From positions 1 to 37,169 of the forward strand of contig CAOKEO010000016.1 of NCBI GenBank assembly GCA_948467495.1: a stretch of 37,169 nucleotides of DNA. Direction: 5' to 3'. The notes beneath the pieces were generated by a model, which was not told the origin of the DNA, made no database searches, and saw nothing but the letters and a program-made list of their open reading frames with translations. Positions 14,533 to 25,214 of this stretch are shown in pieces. The translations under genes were made by a program, and so were the position numbers. The first letter of the stretch is position 1; each line of letters starts with the position of its first letter. The stretch is from an uncultured Clostridium sp. (lineage in GTDB: Bacteria; Bacillota; Clostridia; TANB77; CAG-508).

Positions 14533-16659
14533 ATGTTTAAAACTTATGAAACAGAATTAGCTGGAAGAAAACTTGTAATAGAAACAGGAAAGATGGCAGG
14601 TTTAGCCAATGGAAGTGTACTAGTACGTTATGGAGATACTTGTGTATTAGTTAATGTAACAGCTTCCAAAGAACCAAGAGAAGGAATTGATTTCTTCCCA
14701 TTAGCAGTAGACTTTGAGGAAAAATTATATTCCGTAGGAAAAATTCCAGGAGGATTCTTAAAAAGAGAGGGAAAGCCAAGTGACAAGGCAATTTTAACAT
14801 CAAGAGCAATTGATAGACCATTAAGACCGCTATTCCCAAAAGATTTTAGAAATGATGTTGTGGTAGTAGCAACCGTACTTTGTGTAGAACAAGACAATTC
14901 GCCAGAAGTAGCAGCTATGATAGGGGCAGCATCTGCATTAGCAATTTCAGACATTCCATTCAATGGACCAACAGCAGCAGTTAATGTAGGACTAGTGGAT
15001 GGAAAAATTGTAATCAATCCAACCGAAGAGCAAAGAGAAATCAGTGATTTAACCTTAACAGTGGCAGCAACCGAAAAGAAAATTACCATGATTGAAGCAG
15101 GGGCTAATGAGGTTCCAGATGATTTAATGTTAAAAGCTATTAAAGAAGCTCACAAAGAAATCAAAAAAATCTGTAAATTTATTAATAAAATTCAAAAAGA
15201 AATTGGAAAACCAAAATTTGAGTATCAATCTTTTGAAGTTGACCATGATGTATATGAATTTGTGGAGAAAAATTTCAAAGACGAGATGAAGGAAAAGGTA
15301 CAAGAAGCTGACAAAGAAACAAGAGACAAAAATATCAATGAATTAACCAATAAAATCGAAGAAACTTACACCGAAAGATTGGGAGAAGAAGCTTTTGAAG
15401 AACACAAATCAGATATTGGAGAAGCCATCTACAAATTAGAGAAAAAATGTGTAAGAGAAATGATTTTCTTGGAACATAAAAGAGTAGACGGAAGAAAATT
15501 AGACGAAATCAGACCATTATCATGTGAAGTTGGATTGCTTCCAAGAGTGCATGGTAGTAGCCTATTTACAAGAGGGCAAACACAAGTCATGTCAATTGCA
15601 ACCTTAGGAATGATTAGTGAAGAACAAGTGCTAGATGGAATTGACACAGAAGATTCAAAAAGATATATGCATCACTACAATTTTCCAAGTTATTCTGTAG
15701 GAGAGGCAAGACCAAGTAGAGGACCTGGAAGAAGAGAAGTAGGACATGGAGCTTTAGCAGAAAAAGCATTAGTGCCAGTGCTACCTTCCAAAGAAGAATT
15801 CCCTTATGCTATCAGAGTGGTATCAGAGGTTTTATCTTCCAATGGTTCTACATCACAAGCCAGCATTTGTGGAAGCACATTATCATTAATGGATGCAGGT
15901 GTACCAATTAAAAGACCAGTTGCTGGTATTTCTACAGGATTAGTAACCAATCCAGAAGATGACAAAGATTATGTGATGTTAGTAGATATTCAAGGGTTAG
16001 AAGATTTCTTTGGGGATATGGATTTCAAAGTTGGTGGAACTGAAAAAGGTATCACAGCAATTCAAGTAGACATCAAATGTGATGGTCTAACCTATGAAAT
16101 TATCAAGGAAGCTTTTGAAAGAACAAGAAAAGCAAGACAACATATCTTAGATGATATTATGGCACCAGTTATCAGGGAACCAAGAGAAAAAATTTCAAAA
16201 TATGCTCCAAGAATTGTAGGGACACAAATTAAAGTAGAAAAAATCAAAGATGTCATCGGACCTGGTGGAAAAATGATTAACAAAATTATTGAAGAAACTG
16301 GCGTAAAAATTGATATTGAGGAAGATGGACAAGTATTGATTTATTCTATGGATAACGAAAAAGCAATGCAAGCACTAGAAATGGTAGAAGATATCGTAAG
16401 AGAAATAGAAGTTGGCGGTATCTACTATGGAGAAGTGGTTCGTCTTATGAATTTCGGAGCTTTTGTTGATTTAGGTTGTGGCGGAAAAGAAGGATTGCTA
16501 CACATTTCTAAAATATCAAAGGAAAGAATTAAAAATATTGAGGATGTTCTTCATGTTGGTGATAAAGTGACAGTTAAAGTGATTAATATTGATGACCAAG
16601 ATAGAATTAATTTGAGTATGTTGGATTTTAAGGATGCAAAGGAAAGTGAAGAGGAATAA
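14533..16659 (+). CDS. pnp: Polyribonucleotide nucleotidyltransferase (PNPase)
   Basis: The 708-aa enzyme is a phosphorolytic 3'-5' exoribonuclease. It has two RNase PH domains (from ETELAGRKLVIETGKMAGLANGSVLVRYGDT, and again from KRVDGRKLDEIRPL with FTRGQTQ), the second carrying the catalytic core (SNGSTSQASICGSTLSLMDAGVPI...DIQGLEDFFGDMDFKVGGTEKGITAIQVDIK). A KH domain follows (VIGPGGKMINKIIEETG), then an S1 domain (GGIYYGEVVRLMNFGAFVDLGCGGKEGLLHIS). Length and order are standard. AGAAAGGAAGGA precedes the ATG. A long structured leader suggests post-transcriptional control. Confidence 0.97.
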   Translation: MFKTYETELAGRKLVIETGKMAGLANGSVLVRYGDTCVLVNVTASKEPREGIDFFPLAVDFEEKLYSVGKIPGGFLKREGKPSDKAILTSRAIDRPLRPLFPKDFRNDVVVVATVLCVEQDNSPEVAAMIGAASALAISDIPFNGPTAAVNVGLVDGKIVINPTEEQREISDLTLTVAATEKKITMIEAGANEVPDDLMLKAIKEAHKEIKKICKFINKIQKEIGKPKFEYQSFEVDHDVYEFVEKNFKDEMKEKVQEADKETRDKNINELTNKIEETYTERLGEEAFEEHKSDIGEAIYKLEKKCVREMIFLEHKRVDGRKLDEIRPLSCEVGLLPRVHGSSLFTRGQTQVMSIATLGMISEEQVLDGIDTEDSKRYMHHYNFPSYSVGEARPSRGPGRREVGHGALAEKALVPVLPSKEEFPYAIRVVSEVLSSNGSTSQASICGSTLSLMDAGVPIKRPVAGISTGLVTNPEDDKDYVMLVDIQGLEDFFGDMDFKVGGTEKGITAIQVDIKCDGLTYEIIKEAFERTRKARQHILDDIMAPVIREPREKISKYAPRIVGTQIKVEKIKDVIGPGGKMINKIIEETGVKIDIEEDGQVLIYSMDNEKAMQALEMVEDIVREIEVGGIYYGEVVRLMNFGAFVDLGCGGKEGLLHISKISKERIKNIEDVLHVGDKVTVKVINIDDQDRINLSMLDFKDAKESEEE

Positions 16660-16732
16660 TATTGTCGATAGTAAGATTATCATTTATGATAGAATGACTT
16701 TTTAGATTAATTTTGTATTAAATCCTATAAAA

Positions 16733-16767
16733 TAGAGAGAGTTATTATGGATATAATAACTCTCTCT
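16733..16767. terminator. Bidirectional terminator between pnp and a convergent gene
   Basis: AGAGAGAGTTATTAT / ATAATAACTCTCTCT, a stem of about 15 bp with a 3-4 nt loop, A-rich on the left and T-rich on the right. Confidence 0.8.
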
Positions 16768-16786
16768 TCATTTTGAAACGTTTACT

Positions 16787-17041
16787 TCATGGCTGCTCTT
16801 TTTTCTGTGTGGAATCTTCATTCTCTGTTTTCTTCCCAGAAAACAGAGAATTGAGAATTAAAAACAATAAAAGTATTGCATAAATTCCGTAAAAAATACC
16901 TGAAAACAAATCATGTACATTATGGTAAGTAGATGAAAAATATTTTATCAAATACGAACCAGAAAATGTTGTAAGAATTCCTAAAAGAAAGCTCTCCGCG
17001 ATAAAAAGGATACAGTCTATTACATCATACGAACGTTTCAT
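16787..17041 (-). CDS. Small membrane protein (84 aa), unknown function
   Basis: The start codon at 17041 on the minus strand is preceded by AAGGAGG nine bases away, so the gene is likely real. Two membrane segments lie at about residues 9-32 and 45-66, followed by a short charged tail (GKKTENEDSTQKKEQP). No family is recognised. Oddly, the coding sequence near its 3' end contains a perfect 14-bp inverted repeat (16820-16833 with 16838-16851, 4-nt loop). It converges on pnp and shares its terminator. Confidence 0.65.
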   Translation of the reverse strand: MKRSYDVIDCILFIAESFLLGILTTFSGSYLIKYFSSTYHNVHDLFSGIFYGIYAILLLFLILNSLFSGKKTENEDSTQKKEQP

Positions 17042-17239
17042 AAAAAAATTCCTCCTTATTTAAATAAAAATGAATATTTGTCCTCCTGAAAAAGCGAGGA
17101 ATTTACAGTAACTATTGCCTCGGCAATTATTCAATTATACATTATTCTATATAAAATTGCAAATTTATTAAGTAAAATTTGGATAAAAATTTCACTTAGG
17201 GAAGATTGGCAAAAAACTGAAACTTAAAAGCAAATAGAG

Positions 17240-17268
17240 TTGATATTCCATTGGAAATCATATATAAT
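17240..17268 (+). promoter_or_regulatory. SigA promoter of the metallopeptidase gene
   Basis: TTGATA (17240-17245), 17 bp, TATAAT (17263-17268). The start near 17275 falls on the Shine-Dalgarno AAAGGAGG (17272-17279), so the leader would be only about 10 nt. The rest of 17042-17239 shows nothing I can support. Confidence 0.7.
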
Positions 17269-17285
17269 ACCAAAGGAGGTCAATG

Positions 17286-18636
17286 ATGGAATCAAATAGA
17301 AAAGCAAATAAAATAATCTATTTTATATCCTTAACTATTTTATTGGTTATACTATACTTTGCCTATCAGCATTATCAAAAAAACAACTTCAATGATTTTA
17401 TAAGAAGTGAAACCAAAATTTATACCTCTTATTTTACAAGAGACAAAGAGGTGAAATACAACAATAAGACAACTTACAAAATAGAAACACCAGAATATAA
17501 TGATGCTATGTTTTTTAAAAAAGTACAAGTCAAGAAAAATCAACCTTATAAAGTAACCTGTATGGTAAAAACCAATCAAGTGGAAGCCAAAGAAGAACAA
17601 TCAGGCGTAGGAGCTCAAATATCGATTGAAGGGACAACAGAAAGGTCGATTGCTATAAATGGAACACAAGACTGGCAAAAAATAGAATTGATATTTAATA
17701 GCAAAGGAAGAGAAGAAATAAATATCGGATTTAGATTAGGAGGATATCTAGGGGAAGCAAAAGGAGAAGCTTGGTTTGCAGATTTCACTATAGAAGAAGG
17801 AATGGTAGAAAACAACAACAACTGGAAATTTGCTTGTTTTATTTTCAAAACAACCGATGTAACCATCAATCAAAAACAAATCAAATTATCAGTCACCCAA
17901 AATGACATCAAAGATATTACCAATACCATTGATTTATTTGAAAGTTCTTGTGGGAATTTATCGAATGGAAAAATGACAGCAGATTGTGATATTTATGAAA
18001 TGAATACACCTTTATCGCAGTTGTCTTATGATAATCAATATGGCTATTTTGTTTCAGCAGAAGACATAGAAGAACAAATCAAAGATACCATAGCAACCAA
18101 CAATTATGACCATATATTTGCCATTGTAAGACTTCGGAGATGAAAAACATACAAATGATATCCAAGTGAATGATTGGATTGGACTAGGTTCTATGGATTA
18201 TTATGGCATTGGATTTTCTAATATACGATTACCAAATGATTCCAAAAGCTATATCTATAAATACAACAGAAGAATCAACACATTTCCAGAAGAAGTATTT
18301 ATGCATGAATTTTTGCATTCCTTAGAAAGAAATGCCGAAGAATATGGATTTGAAAGACCAGAATTACATGATTATCAAAAATATGGCTACGAAAATGAGA
18401 TGATAATAGGACAGAAAAAATGGTACAAAGACTATATGAATCAGAATATTCATACAAACAATGGAAAAATAGGATTGCCATCTGAGATATATACTTTAAA
18501 ACCAGCTAAAAGTAACAATTTTACTTATTCTTATAAAATGGAAGAGGTTTTCAAAGAACCAGAAAATATACTAGAAGAAATAAGAGGACTGTTCACTAAT
18601 GTAATAGATAAACTTTTGAGTAGGACTGAAACATAA
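17286..18636 (+). CDS. Membrane-anchored zinc metallopeptidase-like protein, read with a +1 frameshift at CGG
   Basis: Two frames form one protein of 449 aa: 17286-18134, then 18136-18636 after skipping C18135. The first part has an N-terminal anchor (about 11-28) and a beta-rich extracellular region resembling a carbohydrate-binding fold (GGYLGEAKGEAWFADFTIEEG). The second part carries the HExxH zinc motif, HEFLHSLERN at 340-349, after VNDWIGLGSMDYYGIGFSNIRLP. The zero frame reads CTT CGG AGA TGA and would stop before the active site. Skipping the C gives AIVRL-GDEK. Three other genes here break the same way, so I call it recoded rather than a pseudogene. The start at 17286 is favoured over 17283 on ribosome-site spacing. 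Confidence 0.75.
18132..18140 (+). other. +1 recoding site: CTT CGG AGA
   Basis: Frame before: ATT GTA AGA CTT. The next zero-frame codon, CGG (18135-18137), is followed by AGA TGA. Reading GGA GAT GAA from 18136 restores the protein. It is one of four in-frame CGG sites in the window. Confidence 0.75.
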
Positions 18637-18687
18637 AAAAATTAAGTGACGCAAAAATAAAATAAAAAAAGAAAGATAGGAGAAAAA

Positions 18688-19710
18688 GTGAAAGTATCAG
18701 AATTTAATTATGAATTACCAGAAGAATTAATTGCACAAACGCCAATTGAAAAAAGGGACGAATCCAGACTAATGGTATTAAACAGGAAACAACAAACCAT
18801 AGAACATAAAACATTTAAAAACATAATCGATTACTTAGAACCAGGAGATGTTTTAGTCAGAAATAACACCAAAGTCATACCAGCAAGATTATATGGAAAA
18901 AAAGAAACAGGAGCCAATGTCGAATTTTTGCTACTGAATAACATAGAAAATGACATATGGGAATGTATTGTCAGACCAGGAAACAAGCTTCATGTGGGAA
19001 CGAAAGTGATTTTTGGAGAAGGACTACTAAAAGCAGACATATTAGAAATTATGCCAGGTGGAACTAGAAAAGTCGAATTCCATTATCAAGGAATCTTCAA
19101 TGAAATCTTGGATCAAATTGGTCTGATGCCATTACCACCCTATATCCACGAAGAATTAAAGCAAAAAGAAAGATACCAAACTGTATATGCCAAGTATAAT
19201 GGTTCCGCAGCAGCACCAACAGCAGGATTACATTTTACAGAAGAATTGTTAGAACAATTACAGAAAAAAGGTGTGGAAATTGCTAATGTAACACTACATG
19301 TGGGAATAGGAACTTTTCGACCAGTCAAAGAAGAAACTGTGGAAGCCCATGAAATGCATTCCGAGCATTACTACATCAAACAAGAAGACGCAGACAAGAT
19401 CAACCAAGCAAAAAAACAAGAGAAAAGAGCCATTGCAGTGGGGACCACATCATGTCGAGTATTAGAAACCATAGCAGATGAAAATGGGAATATACAAGAG
19501 GCAGAAGGCGATACACAAATTTTTATCTATCCAGGCTATCAATTTAAAATATTAGACGGACTAATAACCAACTTTCATTTACCACAATCAACTCTACTAA
19601 TGCTTGTATCAGCACTAGCAGGGAAAGATTACATCATGAAAGCATATGAACAAGCCGTCAAAGAAAAATACCGTTTTTTTAGTTTTGGTGATGCGATGTT
19701 CATCCAATAA
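18688..19710 (+). CDS. queA: S-adenosylmethionine:tRNA ribosyltransferase-isomerase
   Basis: The 340-aa product starts [19 protein letters not shown], then RDESRLMV, the [12 protein letters not shown] block, [13 protein letters not shown] and [10 protein letters not shown], and ends with [19 protein letters not shown]. These are QueA signatures. It transfers the ribosyl moiety of SAM to 7-aminomethyl-7-deazaguanine in tRNA, making epoxyqueuosine. The start is GTG at 18688 after GATAGGAG. tgt follows, separated by a CCTGTCCC repeat. Confidence 0.96.
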   Translation: MKVSEFNYELPEELIAQTPIEKRDESRLMVLNRKQQTIEHKTFKNIIDYLEPGDVLVRNNTKVIPARLYGKKETGANVEFLLLNNIENDIWECIVRPGNKLHVGTKVIFGEGLLKADILEIMPGGTRKVEFHYQGIFNEILDQIGLMPLPPYIHEELKQKERYQTVYAKYNGSAAAPTAGLHFTEELLEQLQKKGVEIANVTLHVGIGTFRPVKEETVEAHEMHSEHYYIKQEDADKINQAKKQEKRAIAVGTTSCRVLETIADENGNIQEAEGDTQIFIYPGYQFKILDGLITNFHLPQSTLLMLVSALAGKDYIMKAYEQAVKEKYRFFSFGDAMFIQ

Positions 19711-19715
19711 ACAAA

Positions 19716-19768
19716 CCTGTCCCAAAAAACACCTAGAGGGATAATTGGTGCCTGTCCCAAAACGCACC
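19716..19768 (+). repeat. 53-nt CCTGTCCC element, copy 1 (before tgt)
   Basis: CCTGTCCCAAAA occurs twice in the unit, separated by CACC...GGTG inverted bases and GGGATAATTGGTG. A second copy lies at 24142-24194 before era, differing only at a few central bases and near the 3' end. It is short, noncoding and just upstream of a start codon in both cases. Confidence 0.8.
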
Positions 19769-19782
19769 CAAAACGAACCTAA

Positions 19783-20922
<1,140 letters not shown>

Positions 20923-20935
20923 TTGGAGGTATATT

Positions 20936-22480
20936 ATGAATTTAATCGAGGAAAGTTTTCAAAATAGAGAAGAACAGAAAAAAAAGAGAATAACGACAAT
21001 CATCTTAGTTGCTATTATTTTGGTGGTAATGATAATCATAGCCATTGTTTCGTATTTGATGTATATAAAAAGTACGGTTATGAAATTAACATTAGATGGA
21101 CAAGCCAATGAGAAATTAAAAAGCTTATTGGTATTTGAAAATGATGGTACAATTTATGCTCCCATCAAAGAAATTGCCTCTTATTTTGGTTACGAAAGTT
21201 ATAATGGTGAATATAGCGAAAAGTCAGAAGAACCAAGTAAATGCTATGTACAAAGCGAAAATGAAGTAGCCAATTTTGAATTAGGGCAGACTAAAATATA
21301 TAAATTAGATTTAACACAAACAAGTGATGATTATGAATATGTCTATACAAAAAGACCTGTGAAAGCCATGAATGGAGTATTATATGCTTCAACAGAAGCA
21401 CTTGAAAAAGCATTCAATATTAGTTTTGAATATGATGAAGCTAAAAATGGAATTACTATTTTTACAATGCCATATTTATCCCAATATTATACAAGTAAAG
21501 TATTGGATTATGGATATGTTGAATTAGATGATGAATTTGTCAATCAAAAGGCAATTTTAAATAATCAGTTAGTGGTATTAAAAGATAAAGATAAGAAACA
21601 ATATGGTGTAATTGGAGTAGATGGAACTGTTATATTAGAACCTAAATATGATAATATTACATATCTTCCCAATACGGGGGACTTTTTAGTGCAAACCAAT
21701 CATAAAGTTGGTATTATGTCATCATCAAAAGAGACAAAAGTGCAAATTATTTATGATAATATTGAATTGATGGATAGTGATGCTGGATTATATGTAGCTA
21801 AAAAAGATAACAAATATGGTGTAATAGATACAAAGGGGAATATTAAGATATATATTGAAAATGATGACATAGGAATTGATATTTCAAAATTTTCTCAAAA
21901 TAATGTAAAAAATAAATATATATTAGTAGATAATTTAATACCTGTTAAAAAGAATAAATATTGGGGATTATATGATAAAAATGGAAATCAAGTGATTGAA
22001 CCGAAATATGATAGTTTAGGATATATAGCGTCTACTAATAAAGATGCATTAAATTTATTAGTTATTCCAAATTACAATGTATTAGTAGCTTGTAAAGACA
22101 AAAAATATACTTTAATTAATGCATCTGGTTCAGAACGATTTGCACCTGTAGCAGACGATATTTATATGACAATAAGTGGAGGAAAAAGACATTATTATAT
22201 TGCAGTCAATGATCAAGTAATTGATGCAGAAGAATGGCTAAATAAAAATGGTGTAACTTCAAAACCAAATACAACCAATCAAACCAAAAATACTACGACT
22301 TCTGATAATACCCAAGATTCAACTTCTAACCAAGAAAATGGAGAAAGGGCAGAAAGCAATAGAGAAGAGGAACAACAATCAGATAATGAAAACAATGAAA
22401 ATAATTACCAAAGTGATAATAACGGTCAAAACGTTGAAGAATCGCATCAAGAACAAAATCAGCAAGAAAACCAAGAATAA
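20936..22480 (+). CDS. Membrane-anchored WG-repeat-like protein with stalk domain and Asn/Gln/Glu-rich tail
   Basis: The 514-aa protein has a Lys/Arg-rich cytoplasmic start, one membrane segment (about 20-43), a stalk-like domain reminiscent of copper amine oxidase N-domains (KLTLDG...IYAPIKEIASYFGY, YASTEALEKAFNISFEYDEAKNGITIF), and then several WG-type repeats (KKQYGVIGVDGTVILEPKYDNI; NKYGVIDTKGNIK; KYWGLYDKNGNQVIEPKYDSL). The last 85 or so residues are low-complexity Asn/Gln/Glu/Ser/Thr. It is probably extracellular and surface-held; function unknown. A GGAGG site and 13-bp spacing suggest cotranscription with tgt. Confidence 0.8.
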   Translation: MNLIEESFQNREEQKKKRITTIILVAIILVVMIIIAIVSYLMYIKSTVMKLTLDGQANEKLKSLLVFENDGTIYAPIKEIASYFGYESYNGEYSEKSEEPSKCYVQSENEVANFELGQTKIYKLDLTQTSDDYEYVYTKRPVKAMNGVLYASTEALEKAFNISFEYDEAKNGITIFTMPYLSQYYTSKVLDYGYVELDDEFVNQKAILNNQLVVLKDKDKKQYGVIGVDGTVILEPKYDNITYLPNTGDFLVQTNHKVGIMSSSKETKVQIIYDNIELMDSDAGLYVAKKDNKYGVIDTKGNIKIYIENDDIGIDISKFSQNNVKNKYILVDNLIPVKKNKYWGLYDKNGNQVIEPKYDSLGYIASTNKDALNLLVIPNYNVLVACKDKKYTLINASGSERFAPVADDIYMTISGGKRHYYIAVNDQVIDAEEWLNKNGVTSKPNTTNQTKNTTTSDNTQDSTSNQENGERAESNREEEQQSDNENNENNYQSDNNGQNVEESHQEQNQQENQE

Positions 22481-22487
22481 TAATGGA

Positions 22488-22525
22488 GAAGAAGATTTTA
22501 GAAAAAGTGCTAAATTCTTCTTTTT
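22488..22525 (+). terminator. Rho-independent terminator
   Basis: GAAGAAGATTTTAG (22488-22501) pairs with CTAAATTCTTCTTT, one mismatch, followed by TTTTT. Confidence 0.7.
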
Positions 22526-22670
22526 AATGTTTACGTGTAATACTATAAAAAAATGAAAAAATCTTAGAAAAAGCGTTTACATTTTTTGAAAAGTTATATA
22601 CAATATAATAAACAGGAAAAATGTCAAAAAAGGAAGAACAAAAGAAAATAAAAAGAAAGGAAGTATATCC

Positions 22671-23963
22671 ATGAAAATATTAATGTTAACATGGGAATAT
22701 CCACCAAGAGTTGTAGGAGGAATTGCTAGAGTTGTATATGACTTATCCAAAACCTTATTAAAAGATGGTCATGATGTAACAGTAATAACCTATCGTGATG
22801 GTGATTCTCCTTATTTTGAAGATGACAAAGGTGTGAAAGTATATAGAGTAGATAATTACATGATAAATCCAAACAATTTTATTGACTGGGTTATGCAAAT
22901 GAATTTTAATATGCTTGCTAAAGCCAATGAAATTATAGCAGAGCAAGGAAAATTTGATGTCATTCATGCACATGATTGGTTAGTAGCCTATACAGCGAAG
23001 ACTTTAAAAAATTCTTATCATATTCCAATTGTTTCTACCATTCATGCCACAGAATCAGGAAGAAATAACGGAATTCATGATGAGCAGCAAAGATATATTA
23101 ATGACACAGAATGGATGTTGACATATGAATCAGCAGAAGTAATTGTAAATAGTAATTATATGAAAAATGAATTACAAAGATTATTTGGATTACCCTACGA
23201 GAAAATAAATGTTGTACCAAATGGTGTAAATTTAAGTCTATTTAATGGAATTGAAAGAGATTATGATTTCAGAAGAAAATATGCTATGGATAATGAAAAA
23301 ATAATTTTATTTATGGGAAGGTTAGTCTACGAAAAAGGTGTTCAGCATTTAATTTCAGCTATGCCCAAAATATTGGCAGGGTACCATGATTCTAAACTGG
23401 TTATTTGTGGAAGAGGAGGCATGACAGAGGAATTAAAGCAGCAAGTAGAAGCCATGGGAATATCAAATAAAGTATATTTTGCAGGTTACATGGGGGGGAA
23501 AGATGTACAAAAAATGTATAAAGCAGCAGATATATCTGTTTTTCCAAGCACCTATGAACCATTTGGAATTGTAGCATTAGAAGCTATGCTATCAGAAAAC
23601 CCAGTTGTTGTATCAGACATTGGAGGATTAAATGAAATTGTAGAACATAGGGTCAATGGAATGAAGGCATATTGTGGAAATGCAAATTCTATTGCCGATT
23701 CTATCTTAGAATTATTATATGACCATAAATTATGTGCAGATATAACCAAAAAAGCCAAAAATAAAGTAAGAAATCAATATAACTGGAGTAAAATAGCACA
23801 AGACACACATTTTACTTATCAAAAAGCAATTTGTCAATCTATGGCCGAAAAGCAAAAAAGAGAGTTAGAACAAGAAAGAGCAAGAAAAACTAAAAAAGCC
23901 AAAAATACAGAAAGTGAAATTACGAATTTACTTAGCTTTAAAAAGCGTCAGGCTTATGCCTAA
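22671..23963 (+). CDS. GT4-family glycosyltransferase (glycogen/starch synthase-like)
   Basis: The 430-aa GT-B enzyme has the N-terminal MLTWEYPPRVVGGIARVVYDLSK glycine-rich loop, VIHAHDWLVA, VPNGVNLSLF, LFMGRLVYEKGVQHLISA, and the nucleotide-sugar site PSTYEPFGIVALEAMLSENPVVVSDIGGLNEIV (catalytic EPFGIVALE). The first loop resembles glycogen synthases and other GT4 enzymes; donor and acceptor cannot be fixed. A basic coiled tail (KQKRELEQERARKTKKAKN) extends the C-terminus. GAAAGGAAG precedes the ATG. It stands alone between two terminators. Confidence 0.87.
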   Translation: MKILMLTWEYPPRVVGGIARVVYDLSKTLLKDGHDVTVITYRDGDSPYFEDDKGVKVYRVDNYMINPNNFIDWVMQMNFNMLAKANEIIAEQGKFDVIHAHDWLVAYTAKTLKNSYHIPIVSTIHATESGRNNGIHDEQQRYINDTEWMLTYESAEVIVNSNYMKNELQRLFGLPYEKINVVPNGVNLSLFNGIERDYDFRRKYAMDNEKIILFMGRLVYEKGVQHLISAMPKILAGYHDSKLVICGRGGMTEELKQQVEAMGISNKVYFAGYMGGKDVQKMYKAADISVFPSTYEPFGIVALEAMLSENPVVVSDIGGLNEIVEHRVNGMKAYCGNANSIADSILELLYDHKLCADITKKAKNKVRNQYNWSKIAQDTHFTYQKAICQSMAEKQKRELEQERARKTKKAKNTESEITNLLSFKKRQAYA

Positions 23964-23966
23964 AAT

Positions 23967-24020
23967 AACAAAAACCACAAAAGTTAAACCAGAAAGTTTA
24001 ATATTTGTGGTTTTTGTTTT
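23967..24020 (+). terminator. Strong rho-independent terminator
   Basis: A perfect 15-bp stem AACAAAAACCACAAA (23967-23981) / TTTGTGGTTTTTGTT (24004-24018), with inner TTAAAC / GTTTAA, then TT. Confidence 0.8.
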
Positions 24021-24115
24021 ATTAGTTGTATTTGTTCTAACCTCTACCAATAGAAAAAATAAGAAATAAAAATAAAAAAGTTTTCAAATTCTACAAATTT
24101 AGCAAAAAAATAGTG

Positions 24116-24121
24116 TATAAT
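24116..24121 (+). promoter_or_regulatory. Probable -10 of the era promoter
   Basis: TATAAT preceded directly by TG. A weak TACAAA at 24092-24097 could be the -35, with an 18-bp spacer. Confidence 0.5.
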
Positions 24122-24141
24122 AGATAAAAAAGTAAAGGTAA

Positions 24142-24194
24142 CCTGTCCCAAAAAACACCGATAGGGATAATTGGTGCCTGTCCCAAAACATACC
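24142..24194 (+). repeat. 53-nt CCTGTCCC element, copy 2 (before era)
   Basis: Same unit as 19716-19768: CCTGTCCCAAAAAACACC, four variable bases, GGGATAATTGGTGCC, then TGTCCCAAAAC. It lies in the leader of era, 14 bases before the start codon. Confidence 0.8.
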
Positions 24195-24208
24195 AAAAAG
24201 GAGAAATT

Positions 24209-25123
24209 ATGGAAAGAATGAAAGATGAGTTTAAATCAGGATTTGTAACATTGATTGGAAGAACGAATGTGGGGAAGTCTACGTTGCTAAATTTATTAGT
24301 AGGAGAAAAGGTGGCAGCTATTACCAATAAAGTGCAGACGACTAGAACAGCAATTAGAGGGATTGTGAATCGAGAGAAAAGTCAAATTGTTTTTACAGAT
24401 ACACCTGGAATTCATAAACCAAAAACGAAGTTAAATGAAACGATGGTAGAAACTTCTTTTTCTAATATCCCAGATTGTGATGTGGTTTTATTTTTGATAG
24501 AAGCGACTAGTAAAGAGATGGGAAAAGGGGACACGATTATTTTAGAGAAAATTAAAGAGGCGAAAAGAAAAACAATTTTGGTAATCAATAAAATCGATTT
24601 GGTGGAAAGGAAAAGTCTTTTAGGTTTAATTGATTTGTATCGAAAAGAATATGATTTTGAAGCAGTTATTCCTATTTCGGCAATTAATTCGAAATATAAA
24701 GAAGTTATTTTAGAGGAAATCGAAAAGAACTTAAAACCAGGTCCAGCATATTATGATAAAGAGGAATATACAGATCAGACATTAAGACAATTGGCAGAAG
24801 AGATAATTCGTGAAAAAGCTTTAAAATTATTACAAGATGAAGTTCCTCATGGTATTTATATAGAAGTGGAAAAAATGAAACAAAGAAAAAATAAGCAAGG
24901 GGAAGAAATTTACGATATAGAAGCTACTATTTATTGTTTGAGAGAATCTCATAAAGGAATTATTATAGGGAAAAAAGGAGAAATGTTGAAACGAATAGGA
25001 AGAGCTGCTAGAATGGATATGGAAAATAATTTTGGAATGAAAATTAACCTAAAGACTTGGGTAAAAGTCAAACCAGATTGGCAGTCAAATGATAGGATTG
25101 TGAATCAATTTAAACAAAAATAA
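24209..25123 (+). CDS. era: GTPase Era, 16S rRNA maturation factor
   Basis: The 304-aa product has the GTPase motifs G1 GRTNVGKSTLLN, G2 around TRTAIRGI, G3 DTPGIH, G4 NKID (VINKIDLV) and G5 SAIN, followed by the KH domain (GIIIGKKGEMLKRIGRAARMDMENNFG) that binds the 3' end of 16S rRNA. It assists 30S assembly. AAAAGGAG precedes the ATG at 24209. The era-yqzL-recO order is the same as in B. subtilis. Confidence 0.96.
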   Translation: MERMKDEFKSGFVTLIGRTNVGKSTLLNLLVGEKVAAITNKVQTTRTAIRGIVNREKSQIVFTDTPGIHKPKTKLNETMVETSFSNIPDCDVVLFLIEATSKEMGKGDTIILEKIKEAKRKTILVINKIDLVERKSLLGLIDLYRKEYDFEAVIPISAINSKYKEVILEEIEKNLKPGPAYYDKEEYTDQTLRQLAEEIIREKALKLLQDEVPHGIYIEVEKMKQRKNKQGEEIYDIEATIYCLRESHKGIIIGKKGEMLKRIGRAARMDMENNFGMKINLKTWVKVKPDWQSNDRIVNQFKQK

Positions 25124-25214
25124 TGGATAAAAGTTAATTAGCAAGTGTATAAAAAACACGAAAATCGCAAAAGATAAAATTAAAGGTAAAACTTTAAGTG
25201 AAGGAAGTGAGCTT

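Noticed and set aside
18166..18636. A separate small metallopeptidase gene starting at 18166
   Set aside because: The only available start there is a GTG inside IQVNDW with no ribosome site, and the same frame is open and family-like back to the CGG at 18135.
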